From: DASZMX01 sp035551475
Lineage (GTDB): Bacteria; Verrucomicrobiota; Verrucomicrobiia; Limisphaerales; Palsa-1400
Length of the DNA stretch: 34,960 nt
NCBI GenBank assembly: GCA_035551475.1
Contig: DASZMX010000027.1
Coordinates: 1 to 34,960 of the forward strand
Direction of reading: 5' to 3'
Of this stretch, positions 24,534-33,900 are shown one piece after another. The translations under genes were made by a program, and so were the position numbers. Under the pieces are notes generated by a model. The model was not told the DNA's origin, searched no databases, and saw only the letters and a program-made list of their open reading frames with translations. The stretch's first letter is position 1. The number at the start of each line of letters is the position of its first letter.

Positions 24534-25702
24534 GCGCCAAACCAGCCAAGGTCATTTTGATGATCGAATCGTCGCGCGCCTCCGGCAGGGCCCTCCTGCG
24601 GGGGATAGCCGAATACTCTCATCAACGCGGCCCCTGGACATTCTCGTGGGAAACGGGCGGCTTGGAAAAGGCCTGGCCTATATTGAGGGACAAGGCCACC
24701 AAAGGGATCATCTTGCGGGATTTGGACAGAGTGGCGGACGTTTTATCTTACGGACTGCCGACGGTCGTCATCGGTCATCAACACACCGAAATACCCGGCG
24801 TCGTGAACGTCGTCACCGACTCGGAGGCGATAGGGCGCACCGCCGCCGAGCATTTGATTGAATGCGGCTTCAAAAAGTTCGCGTTTTGCGGATACGCCGT
24901 CACGGCCATGACGAAGACTCCATGGTCGGAAGCCCGCCAGAGTTCTTTTCAGGCGTGCCTGACGGAGCATGGTTTTGGGGAGGCTCCCTCAATTATTCTG
25001 CCGATGGACCGCCGCGCCTGGGAAGAAAGCCAGCCGCATGCGATTCGCTGGCTGCGCGGCCTGGCCAAACCCACTGGCGTGTTCGCGTGCAACGATGATT
25101 GCGGGCATCGCTTCATGGAGCTTTGCCGCCTCGCAGGCTTAACGGTTCCCGATGAGATTGGCGTGCTGGGAACCGACAATGACCAATTGGTTTGCGAGTT
25201 GATCGATCCGCCAATGTCGAGCATTGCCATGAATTTTCAGCGCGCCGGCTATGAGGCCGCGCTCGCGTTGGACCGGCTCATGAAGGGCCACCGGGACGTT
25301 CCCCTCCGAATCATTACGGAAGCCATGGATGTCGTAGCCCGGCGCTCCACTGATTTTGTCGCCGCCGAACATGCGAATTTGCGCAAAGCGCTGGAATTTA
25401 TTCGCGATAATGCCCGTCGCACTTTGTGGGTTCCAGATGTGGTCGCGGCATCCGGCTTATCGCGTCGCGGGCTGGAAGCGGCCTTCCGCAAGCATCTGGG
25501 GCGGTCCATTTCGCAGGAAGTCCGTCGCGTTCGCAGCGACCAGATTGCGCGGCTGCTGATTGAAACCGATCTCTCGGTGTCAGAAATTGCCGACGCCCTC
25601 GACTTCGATTTCCAACATGTCGGCCGCTATTTCGAGGCGGTCAGAAAAGTGCGGCCGACCGAATTCCGGCGCGCCCACGGCTGGCGCAAATTGCGATGTT
25701 AA
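24530..25702 (+). CDS. XylR-like regulator (periplasmic-binding-protein sensor plus AraC HTH)
   Basis: A 390-residue protein with the proteobacterial XylR layout: no N-terminal HTH, a LacI/Peripla_BP_3 sugar-binding domain (about 6-275; VILMIESSRASGRALLRGIAEYS, GVFACNDDCGHRFMELC, IGVLGTDNDQLVCELIDPPMSSI) and a C-terminal AraC-type double HTH (about 283-388; VPDVVAASGLSRRGLEAAFRKHLGR and VSEIADALDFDFQHVGRYFEAVRKVRPTEFRR). Length matches E. coli XylR (392). Such proteins activate pentose genes on binding D-xylose by contacting direct repeats next to the -35. The ATGCGCA pairs at 4232-4259 and 7220-7247 fit that. It overlaps the upstream AraC gene by 4 bp. Confidence 0.9.
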   Translation: MSAKPAKVILMIESSRASGRALLRGIAEYSHQRGPWTFSWETGGLEKAWPILRDKATKGIILRDLDRVADVLSYGLPTVVIGHQHTEIPGVVNVVTDSEAIGRTAAEHLIECGFKKFAFCGYAVTAMTKTPWSEARQSSFQACLTEHGFGEAPSIILPMDRRAWEESQPHAIRWLRGLAKPTGVFACNDDCGHRFMELCRLAGLTVPDEIGVLGTDNDQLVCELIDPPMSSIAMNFQRAGYEAALALDRLMKGHRDVPLRIITEAMDVVARRSTDFVAAEHANLRKALEFIRDNARRTLWVPDVVAASGLSRRGLEAAFRKHLGRSISQEVRRVRSDQIARLLIETDLSVSEIADALDFDFQHVGRYFEAVRKVRPTEFRRAHGWRKLRC

Positions 25703-25977
25703 GTCGATAGCGGCGCCGGTTACAGGAGCGCCACAGAACCGTCGCTGTGATCTCGGCTAAACGGGGCTGTTGGCGGCGGCTCGGTTCGGCGCGGCTTCCG
25801 CCGCAGGACTGGCGGATGATGCGGTCTTCATTCTCACGTCTGACCACGGTTCGCATGACGTCAAGTCCAAGGATGGCCAGGTTTCCAGCACGCATGGCTC
25901 CGCCGGCGCCATGGATTATGGCGACTGCGCAGTCTGTCAATAGAACGCCCCGGTTAAGCCGCGCCCGCTGAAGTAAC
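25703..25977. other. Gap before the tRNA-Leu fragment, mostly without genes
   Basis: No complete gene is seen. It contains only a short open stretch resembling the DHG motif region of alkaline-phosphatase-superfamily enzymes (25761-25943). It is probably decayed sequence next to an integration site. Confidence 0.4.
25761..25943 (+). pseudogene. Possible remnant of an alkaline-phosphatase/sulfatase-superfamily gene
   Basis: An open stretch between stops (TAA at 25758, TAG at 25941) without a standard ATG encodes LADDAVFILTSDHGSHDV, then STHGSAGAMDYGD. The hydrophobic strand plus TSDHG resembles the metal-binding DHG motif of type I phosphodiesterases, sulfatases and alkaline phosphatases. The rest of such a gene is absent. 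About 50 residues is too short for certainty. Confidence 0.3.
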
Positions 25978-26042
25978 TGGTGCCGGAGGCGGGACTCGAA
26001 CCCGCACGCCAGGTTAGTGGCCCAGGATTTTAAGTCCTGTGC
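25978..26042 (-). tRNA. Truncated tRNA-Leu(UAA): 3' two-thirds only
   Basis: On the minus strand this stretch gives an intact anticodon arm (CAGGA-CTTAAAA-TCCTG, anticodon UAA at 26032-26030), a variable arm with a GCCA/TGGC stem, a perfect T arm (GCGGG-TTCGAGT-CCCGC), the 3' acceptor strand CTCCGGC, discriminator A and an encoded CCA (25980-25978). The D arm and 5' acceptor strand (expected GCCGGAG) are missing; beyond 26042 the sequence is unrelated and AT-rich. It is best read as the displaced part of a host tRNA gene at an attachment site, not a working tRNA. Confidence 0.8.
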
Positions 26043-26094
26043 ACATATTAAAATACCCTAGTAAAAATGGCCTAAAATATCCGTCCTTGCTTTG

Positions 26095-26118
26095 TGTCCT
26101 ACTTTCTGTCCTACTTTC
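26095..26118 (+). repeat. Tandem 12-bp direct repeat before the integrase
   Basis: TGTCCTACTTTC occurs twice head to tail (26095-26106, 26107-26118), just before the ATG at 26124 and 53 bp from the tRNA fragment. It could be an arm-type recombinase binding site or simply encode SYFLSYF if translation starts at GTG 26094. Confidence 0.6.
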
Positions 26119-26123
26119 CCAAG

Positions 26124-27362
26124 ATGGAACGCACCAAAACGCGTCGCTCCGCATTGAGCATCGAGAAAATCCAACGGGCAAAACCGAATGCCTGGGCCAA
26201 AGTTTTCGACGAACGGAAACGCCGCGTGCGCGGGCTGTGGAGGCGTAACGGGTTTTATTACGCCCAGCTCAACGTCAACGGAACTCCGGTTCGATTTAAA
26301 CTGCACGCCGCGACAGTACCCGAGGCTGTGACCGCGCAGCAAGCTCTCAAATCCGAGCAGCGTGCCGGAACGCTAAAGCGCCCGGGTGAGCAGCCCTCGC
26401 CAACTCCGTCGGCAAACCCCGGGGATCACACAATCAAAGAGATGCTGGATGCCTACCGTAAAGAGCGGGACGAATTGGAAGGCAAGGACCCGAAAACGAA
26501 TGAACGAGAGAACTCGGGTTTAAACAAGTGGAGCAAATTTGCCGGCAGGCGCTCTCTGGGAGAAGTCCGCGATCAGCTGCTGGTCGATTACGCCAAGTGG
26601 AGGAAGAAGCAAAAAAACCGGAAAGGGGCAACGATTTCAGGGCGGTCGATCGATCTGGACGTTATGAGCTTTCGCCACGCGCTCAAGGCTGCAGTGGTTT
26701 GGGGGTGGTTGGAAAAGATGCCAGTCGGCAAATGGAAGAAGCTCGCCAAAAAGCCGGCAAAGAAAAGGTTGATCGCGACGGAGGAACTGACCAAATTTCG
26801 CAAATTGGCTGTGGATGAATGCCCCCTCCGTGGTCAGTTGTTTGCAGACTATCTTGGATTGCTCTCATATTCCGGCGGACGTGAAAAAGAAACGTACAGG
26901 CTCGAGTGGAAGCGCCACGTTCATTGGAAACGGAGACAACTCGAGTTCCCAGGAGGCAAGAAGGGTGGCGGCAGCCACCGGGCTGGGGAACCTCGGTTCA
27001 TCGACTTTTTCCCAAAGCTTGAAGCCCACCTAAAAGCCATGTACGCAAGGCGGGATAAAACCTCCCTGTTTATGTTTCCGTCTGATGACCATCCGGAGAA
27101 GCCCGTGACCACATTCAAGCAAATCTGGAAAAAGGTCCGTCAGGCTGCCAAGATATTCGGGACGGACGAGGACATCGGATTCCATCATTGCAAACATTAT
27201 TTTATCTCCCATTGTGTCATGGCCGGGATCGATTTCATGACCATCGCCGTTTGGGCTGCCCACATCGATGGGGGAATCCTGATTGGAAAGGTCTATGGGC
27301 ATCTGCGCCCCGGGCACTCCGCAAACGAGGCGACGAAATTGAACAATGCAGCCTGGAATTGA
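26124..27362 (+). CDS. Tyrosine recombinase/integrase
   Basis: A 412-residue site-specific recombinase from ATG 26124 (GTG 26094 would add ten residues). It has an N-terminal arm/core-binding region (about 1-215; SAM-like helix bundle near 105-205) and a catalytic domain (about 220-412). Active-site residues: Arg253 (YSGGREKE), His354, His380 (WAAHIDGG) and nucleophile Tyr391 (KVYGHL). The HxxR box reads H-H-C-K, so the second catalytic Arg is Lys357. The His354-His380-Tyr391 spacing is otherwise normal. Its stop codon abuts the CCA end of the tRNA-Leu gene on the other strand, and a truncated tRNA-Leu lies just upstream, so its target is very probably a tRNA-Leu(UAA) gene. The substitution may weaken activity. 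Confidence 0.88.
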   Translation: MERTKTRRSALSIEKIQRAKPNAWAKVFDERKRRVRGLWRRNGFYYAQLNVNGTPVRFKLHAATVPEAVTAQQALKSEQRAGTLKRPGEQPSPTPSANPGDHTIKEMLDAYRKERDELEGKDPKTNERENSGLNKWSKFAGRRSLGEVRDQLLVDYAKWRKKQKNRKGATISGRSIDLDVMSFRHALKAAVVWGWLEKMPVGKWKKLAKKPAKKRLIATEELTKFRKLAVDECPLRGQLFADYLGLLSYSGGREKETYRLEWKRHVHWKRRQLEFPGGKKGGGSHRAGEPRFIDFFPKLEAHLKAMYARRDKTSLFMFPSDDHPEKPVTTFKQIWKKVRQAAKIFGTDEDIGFHHCKHYFISHCVMAGIDFMTIAVWAAHIDGGILIGKVYGHLRPGHSANEATKLNNAAWN

Positions 27363-27450
27363 TGGTGCCAGTGGCGGGACTCGAACCCGCACGATTTTTT
27401 AAGATCCCAAGATTTTAAGTCTTGTGCGTCTGCCATTTCGCCACACTGGC
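27363..27450 (-). tRNA. tRNA-Leu(UAA), complete, with encoded CCA
   Basis: Minus strand from 27450 to 27363. Acceptor stem GCCAGTG/CACTGGC pairs perfectly; the D arm, anticodon stem CAAGA/TCTTG with loop CTTAAAA (anticodon UAA), a class II variable arm (GAT/ATC stem), T arm GCGGG/CCCGC with TTCGAGT loop, discriminator A and genomic CCA (27365-27363) are all present. It is convergent with and directly adjacent to the integrase gene. Confidence 0.96.
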
Positions 27451-27829
27451 CTCGACGTAGGATACCAGATGAAACCCGCGGGTTGCAAGCCGTTGGATTA
27501 GGCGCGTTTGGCTTCACAGGACGCCTTTGCTTAGCCGTCACTCATCGTACGGCACTCATCAATGGGGATCGGGAGACCGGGGGGGATGGCAAATCAACAA
27601 TTCTTCGTAAAGACAGAATGCAGACGATCTCGATAGAAAGTAGGAGTCCTGCTATCGCGTCCGTTGCACAGCCTGGATATTTTGAAAAATAGCTAGAAAA
27701 GGGACTCGCATTCCGAAAAACATTTGCTCGTAATCTCTGCCGTATTTTACTTCAATTGCCCATCATATGGGCAATTTAAAAACGAGTAAACTCATCACCT
27801 CCGTAGCCGCGACGTGACTACTCAAAATC
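27451..27829. promoter_or_regulatory. Upstream region of the restriction operon
   Basis: A 379-bp gap between the tRNA-Leu and the restriction gene. Apart from the inverted repeat at 27754-27776 and a minor GAGTAAACTC palindrome (27783-27792), I see nothing coding and no confident promoter. Confidence 0.4.
27754..27776. promoter_or_regulatory. Perfect 10-bp-arm inverted repeat before the restriction operon
   Basis: AATTGCCCAT-CAT-ATGGGCAATT, with perfect arms around a 3-bp centre, ends 53 bp before the first ATG of the operon. It is a strong operator candidate, although no controller gene lies in view. The run TCATATGGGCAA also occurs at 22581-22592 before the ROK gene. Confidence 0.6.
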
Positions 27830-30800
27830 ATGCCCAACGAATTTTTTGAGCAACCGATTCTCAACTCGCCGTACCTTTGCCCTCATCGGCATTGGGAATT
27901 GGACGCCCATGGTCAACCAACACAGCAAATTATTGAGCGTCGCCGCCGCGCCGAGTTCATTACTCCGATACCGAAGCCACGAAAACGGAAGGCGCCGTCT
28001 CCCGAACAGGAGCAGATAATTTTCGATGAAGGCAAGGGACTTTCCACCAAGGAGCAACAGTATGATCCTACGTCGATAATCAATCAGTTGCGGCAGCACG
28101 TCGATCAATGGCGCGGCCTCTCAAATCCGGGTAGCTGGCAGGTGACGCCTGAAACCGCCCGGCTATTGTCGCATTGGCGCAGTCATAAATTTGCAGGCAT
28201 CCGCCCGTTTTTTTGTCAGGTCGAGGCAGTGGAAACGGCGATCTGGTTGACCGAGGTCGCCCCACACGCGGGAAAATCAGGCCAGGGCATCCTTGACCAT
28301 CTTCACAACGCCAATCAAGACGCTAATCCGGATTTGATGCGGCTCGCGTTGAAGCTCGCTACCGGTGCCGGTAAGACCACGGTCATGGCGATGCTCATTG
28401 CGTGGCAGACCATCAACGCAGTGCGTCGTCCCCAGAGTCAAAAATTTACACGCGGGTTTCTCATCGTCGCACCTGGCCTGACTATCAAAGACCGCTTGCG
28501 CGTGCTACAACCAAATGACCCGGACAGCTATTATGGCAGCCGCGAGCTTGTTCCCAGCGATTTGCTGGAGGACGTGAATCGAGCCAAGATTATCATTACC
28601 AATTTTCACGCCTTCAAACTTCGCGAACGCATTGAGCTTTCGAAGGGGGGACGCTCGCTCCTTCAAGGTCGCGGCGAAGACTTGAACACCCTGGAGACCG
28701 AGGGCCAGATGCTTCAGCGCGTGATGCCCGATTTGATGGGACTGAAGAATATTTTGGTGCTGAACGATGAGGCGCATCATTGTTACCGCGAAAAGCCCGG
28801 CGCGGAAGAGGAGTTGGAAGAACTGATGGGTGAGGAGAAAAAGGAGGCTGAGAAGAACACTGAGGCAGCACGCCTCTGGATCTCCGGTCTCGAAGCCGTG
28901 AATCGCAAACTCGGTGTCGCCCGTGTGATTGACCTCTCGGCCACGCCGTTCTTCTTGAGCGGTTCCGGCTATGTCGAAGGCACGCTCTTCCCGTGGACGA
29001 TGAGCGATTTTTCACTCATGGATGCCATCGAATGCGGGATCGTCAAGCTCCCGCGTGTCCCGGTGGCTGACAACATCCCCGGTGAGGAAATGCCGATGTT
29101 CCGCAATCTGTGGGAGCATATCAGCAAAAAGATGCCCAAGAAGGCGCGCGGTAACGGGAACACACTCGACCCGCTTAGCCTCCCGCCCCAACTTCAGACT
29201 GCCCTGGAAGCCCTTTACGGTCACTATGCCAAGACTTTCGATCTTTGGCATAAATCGGGCATCCGCGTGCCGCCTTGTTTCATCGTTGTCTGCCAGAATA
29301 CAGCCATTTCCAAACTTGTTTACGATTTCATTTCCGGATTTAAGCGGCCAAACGACGACGGCACTTTTACGTTGGTCAACGGGCGCTTTGGACTTTTCCG
29401 CAATTTCGATGAGAACGGCAATCCGCTGGCTCGCCCGAACACTCTGTTGATTGACAGTGTGCAACTCGAATCTGGCGAGGCACTGGATGATAATTTTCGG
29501 AACATGGCCGGCGACGAGATAGAACGCTTCCGACGTGAGGTCATGGAGCGGGGCGGCAAGCTGGCCAGCGAACTGCAGAGTGGCAAGGAACTGGATGATG
29601 TCACCCTGCTGCGTGAGGTAATGAACACCGTCGGCAAATTCGGCCAGCTCGGCGGCTCAATCCGATGCGTCGTTTCCGTCTCCATGCTCACGGAAGGCTG
29701 GGACGCCAACACTGTCACACATGTTCTGGGTGTTCGCGCCTTCGGTACGCAATTGTTGTGCGAGCAAGTCATTGGCCGCGCATTGCGTCGCCAGTCGTAC
29801 GATCTGAATGAGTCCGGCCTGTTCAATGTCGAATATGCCGATGTGCTCGGCATTCCGTTTGACTTCACGGCCAAGCCGGTCATCGCGCCGCCGCAGCCAC
29901 CGCGCGAAACCATCCAGGTCAAAGCCGTACGGCCGGAGCGCGACGCGCTTGAAATCCGTTTCCCGCGCGTCGTCGGCTATCGCGTCGAACTACCTGAGGA
30001 AAGGCTGAAAGCGCAGTTCAATGAGGATTCAGTGATGGAACTGACACCGGACTTGGTCGGCGCTACTGAGACACAAAATTCCGGCATCATCGGCGAAAAG
30101 GCCGACCTAAATCTTGTTCACACAAGCAATGTCCGTCCTACGCAGGTGGTGTATGAACTGACATCGCATCTCGTGTTGACCAAATGGCGCGATCCCGGCG
30201 AAAATCCAAAACTTCATTTGTTCGGCCAGCTGAAACGCATCACCCGCGAGTGGCTTGACGGTTATCTCCGCTGTAAAGGCAGCACCTATCCGGCTCAGCT
30301 CAAATACAAGATGCTTGCCGATCTGGCATGCGAAAAAATTACCGCCGGGATTGTACGCCAATTTGTGGGCCAGCGCCCGATCGTCGCCGTGCTAGATCCT
30401 TATAATCCCACAGGCTCGACGCGATACGTCAATTTTAATACCTCCAAAAACGATCGCTGGGAAACCGACTCGCGCCGCTGCCAGATCAATTGGGTCATCC
30501 TCGACAGCGATTGGGAAGGCGAATTCTGTCGTGTCGCTGAGAAGCATCCGAAAGTTCGCGCCTATGTGAAGAATCACAATCTTGGTTTCGAGGTGCCTTA
30601 CCGATTTGGCTCGGAAATGCGGATATACCGTCCGGACTTCATTGTGCTGGTGGACGACGGCCATGGCGACGACCTGTTGCACCTCGTCGTGGAGATCAAG
30701 GGCTACAGGCGCGAGGATGCAAAAGAGAAAAAATCCACTATGGACACATACTGGATTCCGGGTGTGAATCACACTGCCCAATATGGCCGTTGGGCCTTTG

Positions 30801-30931
30801 CCGAGTTTACGGAGGTTTATCAGATTGAATCCGACTTTGCGGCCAAGGTGGAGAGCGAGTTCGGCAATATGATTGCAATGGCAACGACACCGACCCAAAC
30901 GACGGAGCCGGCGAAAGGGAAATTCGCATGA
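27830..30931 (+). CDS. DEAH helicase-PD-(D/E)XK restriction endonuclease subunit (type III Res-like)
   Basis: A 1033-residue protein of the Res/BPTD_3080-like family. The SF2 helicase core shows Walker A (GAGKTT, Lys182), DEAH box Asp313-His316 (LVLNDEAHHCY), motif III (DLSATPFF, about 368-375) and motif VI (EQVIGRALRRQ, about 645-655). The C terminus carries a PD-(D/E)XK nuclease: Asp936 (YRPDFIVLV), Glu955 and Lys957 (VVEIKGY). It should use ATP to translocate and then cut unmodified foreign DNA. It is the first gene of a three-gene set: its stop overlaps the start of the RecD-like gene (ATGA), and a methyltransferase follows. It is larger and diverged from classical type III Res, so partners and cofactor behaviour may differ. 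No Shine-Dalgarno stands out before the ATG. Confidence 0.88.
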   Translation: MPNEFFEQPILNSPYLCPHRHWELDAHGQPTQQIIERRRRAEFITPIPKPRKRKAPSPEQEQIIFDEGKGLSTKEQQYDPTSIINQLRQHVDQWRGLSNPGSWQVTPETARLLSHWRSHKFAGIRPFFCQVEAVETAIWLTEVAPHAGKSGQGILDHLHNANQDANPDLMRLALKLATGAGKTTVMAMLIAWQTINAVRRPQSQKFTRGFLIVAPGLTIKDRLRVLQPNDPDSYYGSRELVPSDLLEDVNRAKIIITNFHAFKLRERIELSKGGRSLLQGRGEDLNTLETEGQMLQRVMPDLMGLKNILVLNDEAHHCYREKPGAEEELEELMGEEKKEAEKNTEAARLWISGLEAVNRKLGVARVIDLSATPFFLSGSGYVEGTLFPWTMSDFSLMDAIECGIVKLPRVPVADNIPGEEMPMFRNLWEHISKKMPKKARGNGNTLDPLSLPPQLQTALEALYGHYAKTFDLWHKSGIRVPPCFIVVCQNTAISKLVYDFISGFKRPNDDGTFTLVNGRFGLFRNFDENGNPLARPNTLLIDSVQLESGEALDDNFRNMAGDEIERFRREVMERGGKLASELQSGKELDDVTLLREVMNTVGKFGQLGGSIRCVVSVSMLTEGWDANTVTHVLGVRAFGTQLLCEQVIGRALRRQSYDLNESGLFNVEYADVLGIPFDFTAKPVIAPPQPPRETIQVKAVRPERDALEIRFPRVVGYRVELPEERLKAQFNEDSVMELTPDLVGATETQNSGIIGEKADLNLVHTSNVRPTQVVYELTSHLVLTKWRDPGENPKLHLFGQLKRITREWLDGYLRCKGSTYPAQLKYKMLADLACEKITAGIVRQFVGQRPIVAVLDPYNPTGSTRYVNFNTSKNDRWETDSRRCQINWVILDSDWEGEFCRVAEKHPKVRAYVKNHNLGFEVPYRFGSEMRIYRPDFIVLVDDGHGDDLLHLVVEIKGYRREDAKEKKSTMDTYWIPGVNHTAQYGRWAFAEFTEVYQIESDFAAKVESEFGNMIAMATTPTQTTEPAKGKFA

Positions 30932-33900
30932 AGATAAATTCGTTTCCTTTGCGGCATATTTCGATTCGTGTTCCGTGGCATGATAGTGGATGGAACGGCA
31001 CGGTTTGCTGTCAACCGAAGCACAACAGCGCGTGCTTGAAGTTGAAGAACATCAGCGATTCCAAGGATGAAGTGCAGGAGGAAAAGATCGCGGGCCAGTC
31101 CATTAGTACGATGCCATGGCAGGAGTTTCCGCCGTGCGTGAAAGAGCGTGGAACATTCATGGCCCCATTCGCCTTTCACCGCTTCCACGTACACCCTTAT
31201 TCCAAGACTTCGCCCGACACGCACGAACACTTTGCGCCCACCCAATTACAATATCCCGCGTTTGCCGCCGCCGCGTTGCCATTTCGTTGGCTCATGCGTA
31301 AGGAACTGGAAGAAACGCTTACCAAACAACATCCCCTCGGCGACCTTGATTTGAGCCGCGAGCCGGAATTACCGTTCAAAACGAATTGGATTCAGGAGAA
31401 ACAAAACCATCTTTGCACGCTTGGCACTTTTTGGAATTACGTCCGCGAAGAAGAATCGCTAGTGTTTTTCTATGCCAAACAGGTGCCTTTTCTGGAGGAT
31501 AACACAAGACGAATTTTGATCGGTGCTGGTCGGGTGAAAAAATTGGGCGGTCTTAACGAATATGCTTATAACGGTTCGTCCGCAGGTAAAATCCAGTCCA
31601 TGATGTGGGAGTTGATGGTCACGCATTCAATTCGCACGGACGGCTCCGACGGGTTTTTGCTCCCGTATCACCAGTTGATCGTGGCGGCTGAAAGTAATCC
31701 TGAAGTCGACTTGTCCGAATTTGCCGTGCTGGCTCCCAGTGAACGTTTTGAGGAATTTTCCTACGCCACCGAACATGTAACGGACGACACTGCCATCGCG
31801 GCCCTCGCCGCGTTGCAAATCGGACTTCGGAAAGCCGCGTCCATTTTACCTGACTTTGATCCCCGCGCGGCTGAAAAATGGATTGATCAGGAATCCGGCC
31901 GACTCTGGCGTAAGCGTGGTCCTTTTCCGGGTCTCGGTGCGGTTTTGACCGCGTTCGGTGTTCATCTCGGCCACTTTGCCGCTCACACTATTCAGACCAA
32001 AGCGGGCGATGACGGCGATCCTTGGCCATTGGTGGATCAGATGTTTCAAAAACCTACTTCTGTGCTTCCGGCTGAATTGGCTGGGAACGTGGACACGACT
32101 TTGGGCAAGACCTGGCAGCGCCTTTCCACCGAGCGCCGTGCCTATTTGCAATTGCTCTCGCGTCTTAATCTCACCGATGAACAGGCCAACATACTTTACA
32201 GCGAGCTGTCGCGCTCGGATAACGGCGTCCAACTTACCGACGTGCAAATTCTTGAGAACCCGTATCTGATTTACGAGGCGACCCGACTCACTCTGTTCCC
32301 TGTAGCCGTCGCCGTTGTAGATCGTGGTGTATTCCCCACGCCCGCCATTCGCGAAAAATTTCCCGTCCCCGAACCATCCAGAGTCACGACCAATGTAGAT
32401 GCCCGTCGACTTCGCGCACTTGTGGTTGCCGAGTTGGAAGCCGCCGCTGCTGCCGGCGACACTTTGCGCCCACGTGACGCGATCATTGCGACCTTTCGGG
32501 AGGGCACCGAGGACGAAGCGGCTACACCAGTCACAGAGGATTTATTGGGCGTGGCCGAAGATGAAACCTTTGACGGCGAAATTATCTGCGTCAAGATGGG
32601 GGATGGCCGAATCGCCTACCAGCTCGATCGTTTCAAACTGGTCGGGTTAAAGATCCGTCAAGCGGTGGACAAACGAACCGGGGACAAGGCCCAACCGTTG
32701 GAAGTGAAAGTCGATTGGCGCCAGCGGCTCGATGATTTTCTCAAACCAATTCCCGATGACTCCGACCGCGAAACGGAGGAAAATGCCCGTCAAGAAAAAG
32801 CTGCGGCACTTGTCCAGCTCGCCAGCTCCAGATTTTCTGTCCTGATTGGTCCTGCCGGCACAGGCAAAACCACATTACTTTCCGTTTTGTGCGCACATCC
32901 CGACGTTGCGGAGGGCAACATCTTATTGCTCGCGCCTACCGGCAAAGCCAGGGTGCGGATGGAATCCATTGCCCGTCGTGCCGGCACGCAAAATTTTCAG
33001 GCCGCCACGCTGGCGCAATTTCTGTGGAAATCCGGCCGGTATGAAGGCAGGACGGGTCGCTATCGTCTCCAGCCCGATGCCGAACCCGACGGTGGAGCGC
33101 GAACCGTCATCGTGGACGAAGCGTCCATGCTGACAGAGGAAATGTTCGCGGCCTTGCTGGAGGGTTTGACTGGTGTCCATCGTTTGATTCTTGTCGGCGA
33201 TACTGCCCAGCTACCGCCCATCGGCGCAGGTCGACCATTCGTGGATATTGTGCGCAAACTTCAGCCGGACGATATCGAATCCAAATTCCCGCGCGTGGCC
33301 CCTGGTTATGTGGAACTTACCATTCCGCGCCGGCAGGGTGCGGCCAGCCGGGAGGACCTCCAACTCGCGACGTGGTTTGCCGCGCGTGCTGGCGGCCCCG
33401 GTGATGATGAGATCTTTGATATACTCACCGGCCGTCGTACCAGTCCGCATCTGCGTCTCGTCGAGTGGAATACTGCTGCTGAATTGGATGTGCTGCTTCC
33501 CCAAGTGCTCATGGAAGAACTAAAAATTCCAGCAGGAGCCGAAGAAACCAAAGTTTTCGCTCAAACACTTGGCGGCAGCGAGTATAATGGGAATGTTTAT
33601 TTTCACGCCGGACAGCTTGGACCCGCGGAAAGCCAGCTACATGGTGCCGACCGCTGGCAAATTCTCACACCTACCCGGCAAAAAGCTTGGGGCGTGGATG
33701 AAATAAACCGACTCTTGCACCAACGTTTCCGCGCACAAACCCTCAATCATGCGCGGCAACATCCGTTCAAGCGTAAAATTCCCAAGCCGATGGGCACGCA
33801 ACAGATTGTCTATGGCGATAAGGTTATCAACAACCGTAACCAGCGGCCAAAAGATGACCGTATATACGATCCGCAGAACGTCGGTGTGAAGTATCTCGCC

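Larger units (their letters stand above)
25978..27450. mobile_element. Integration module: tRNA-Leu fragment, tyrosine recombinase, complete tRNA-Leu
   Basis: The two tRNA-Leu sequences lie in the same orientation on either side of the integrase, 1385 bp apart, and share a 21-bp identity (25988-26008 and 27373-27393) plus a near-identical anticodon arm (26026-26042 and 27411-27427). This is the layout left by a tyrosine recombinase inserting in a tRNA gene. Either a minimal integrase-only element is bounded by the two tRNAs, or the element extends right through the restriction genes and its far end lies outside the window. Confidence 0.6.

Noticed and set aside
25978..27450. A split (two-piece) tRNA gene
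   Set aside because: Split tRNAs are archaeal; the right-hand tRNA is already complete, and the fragment's acceptor strand does not pair with it.
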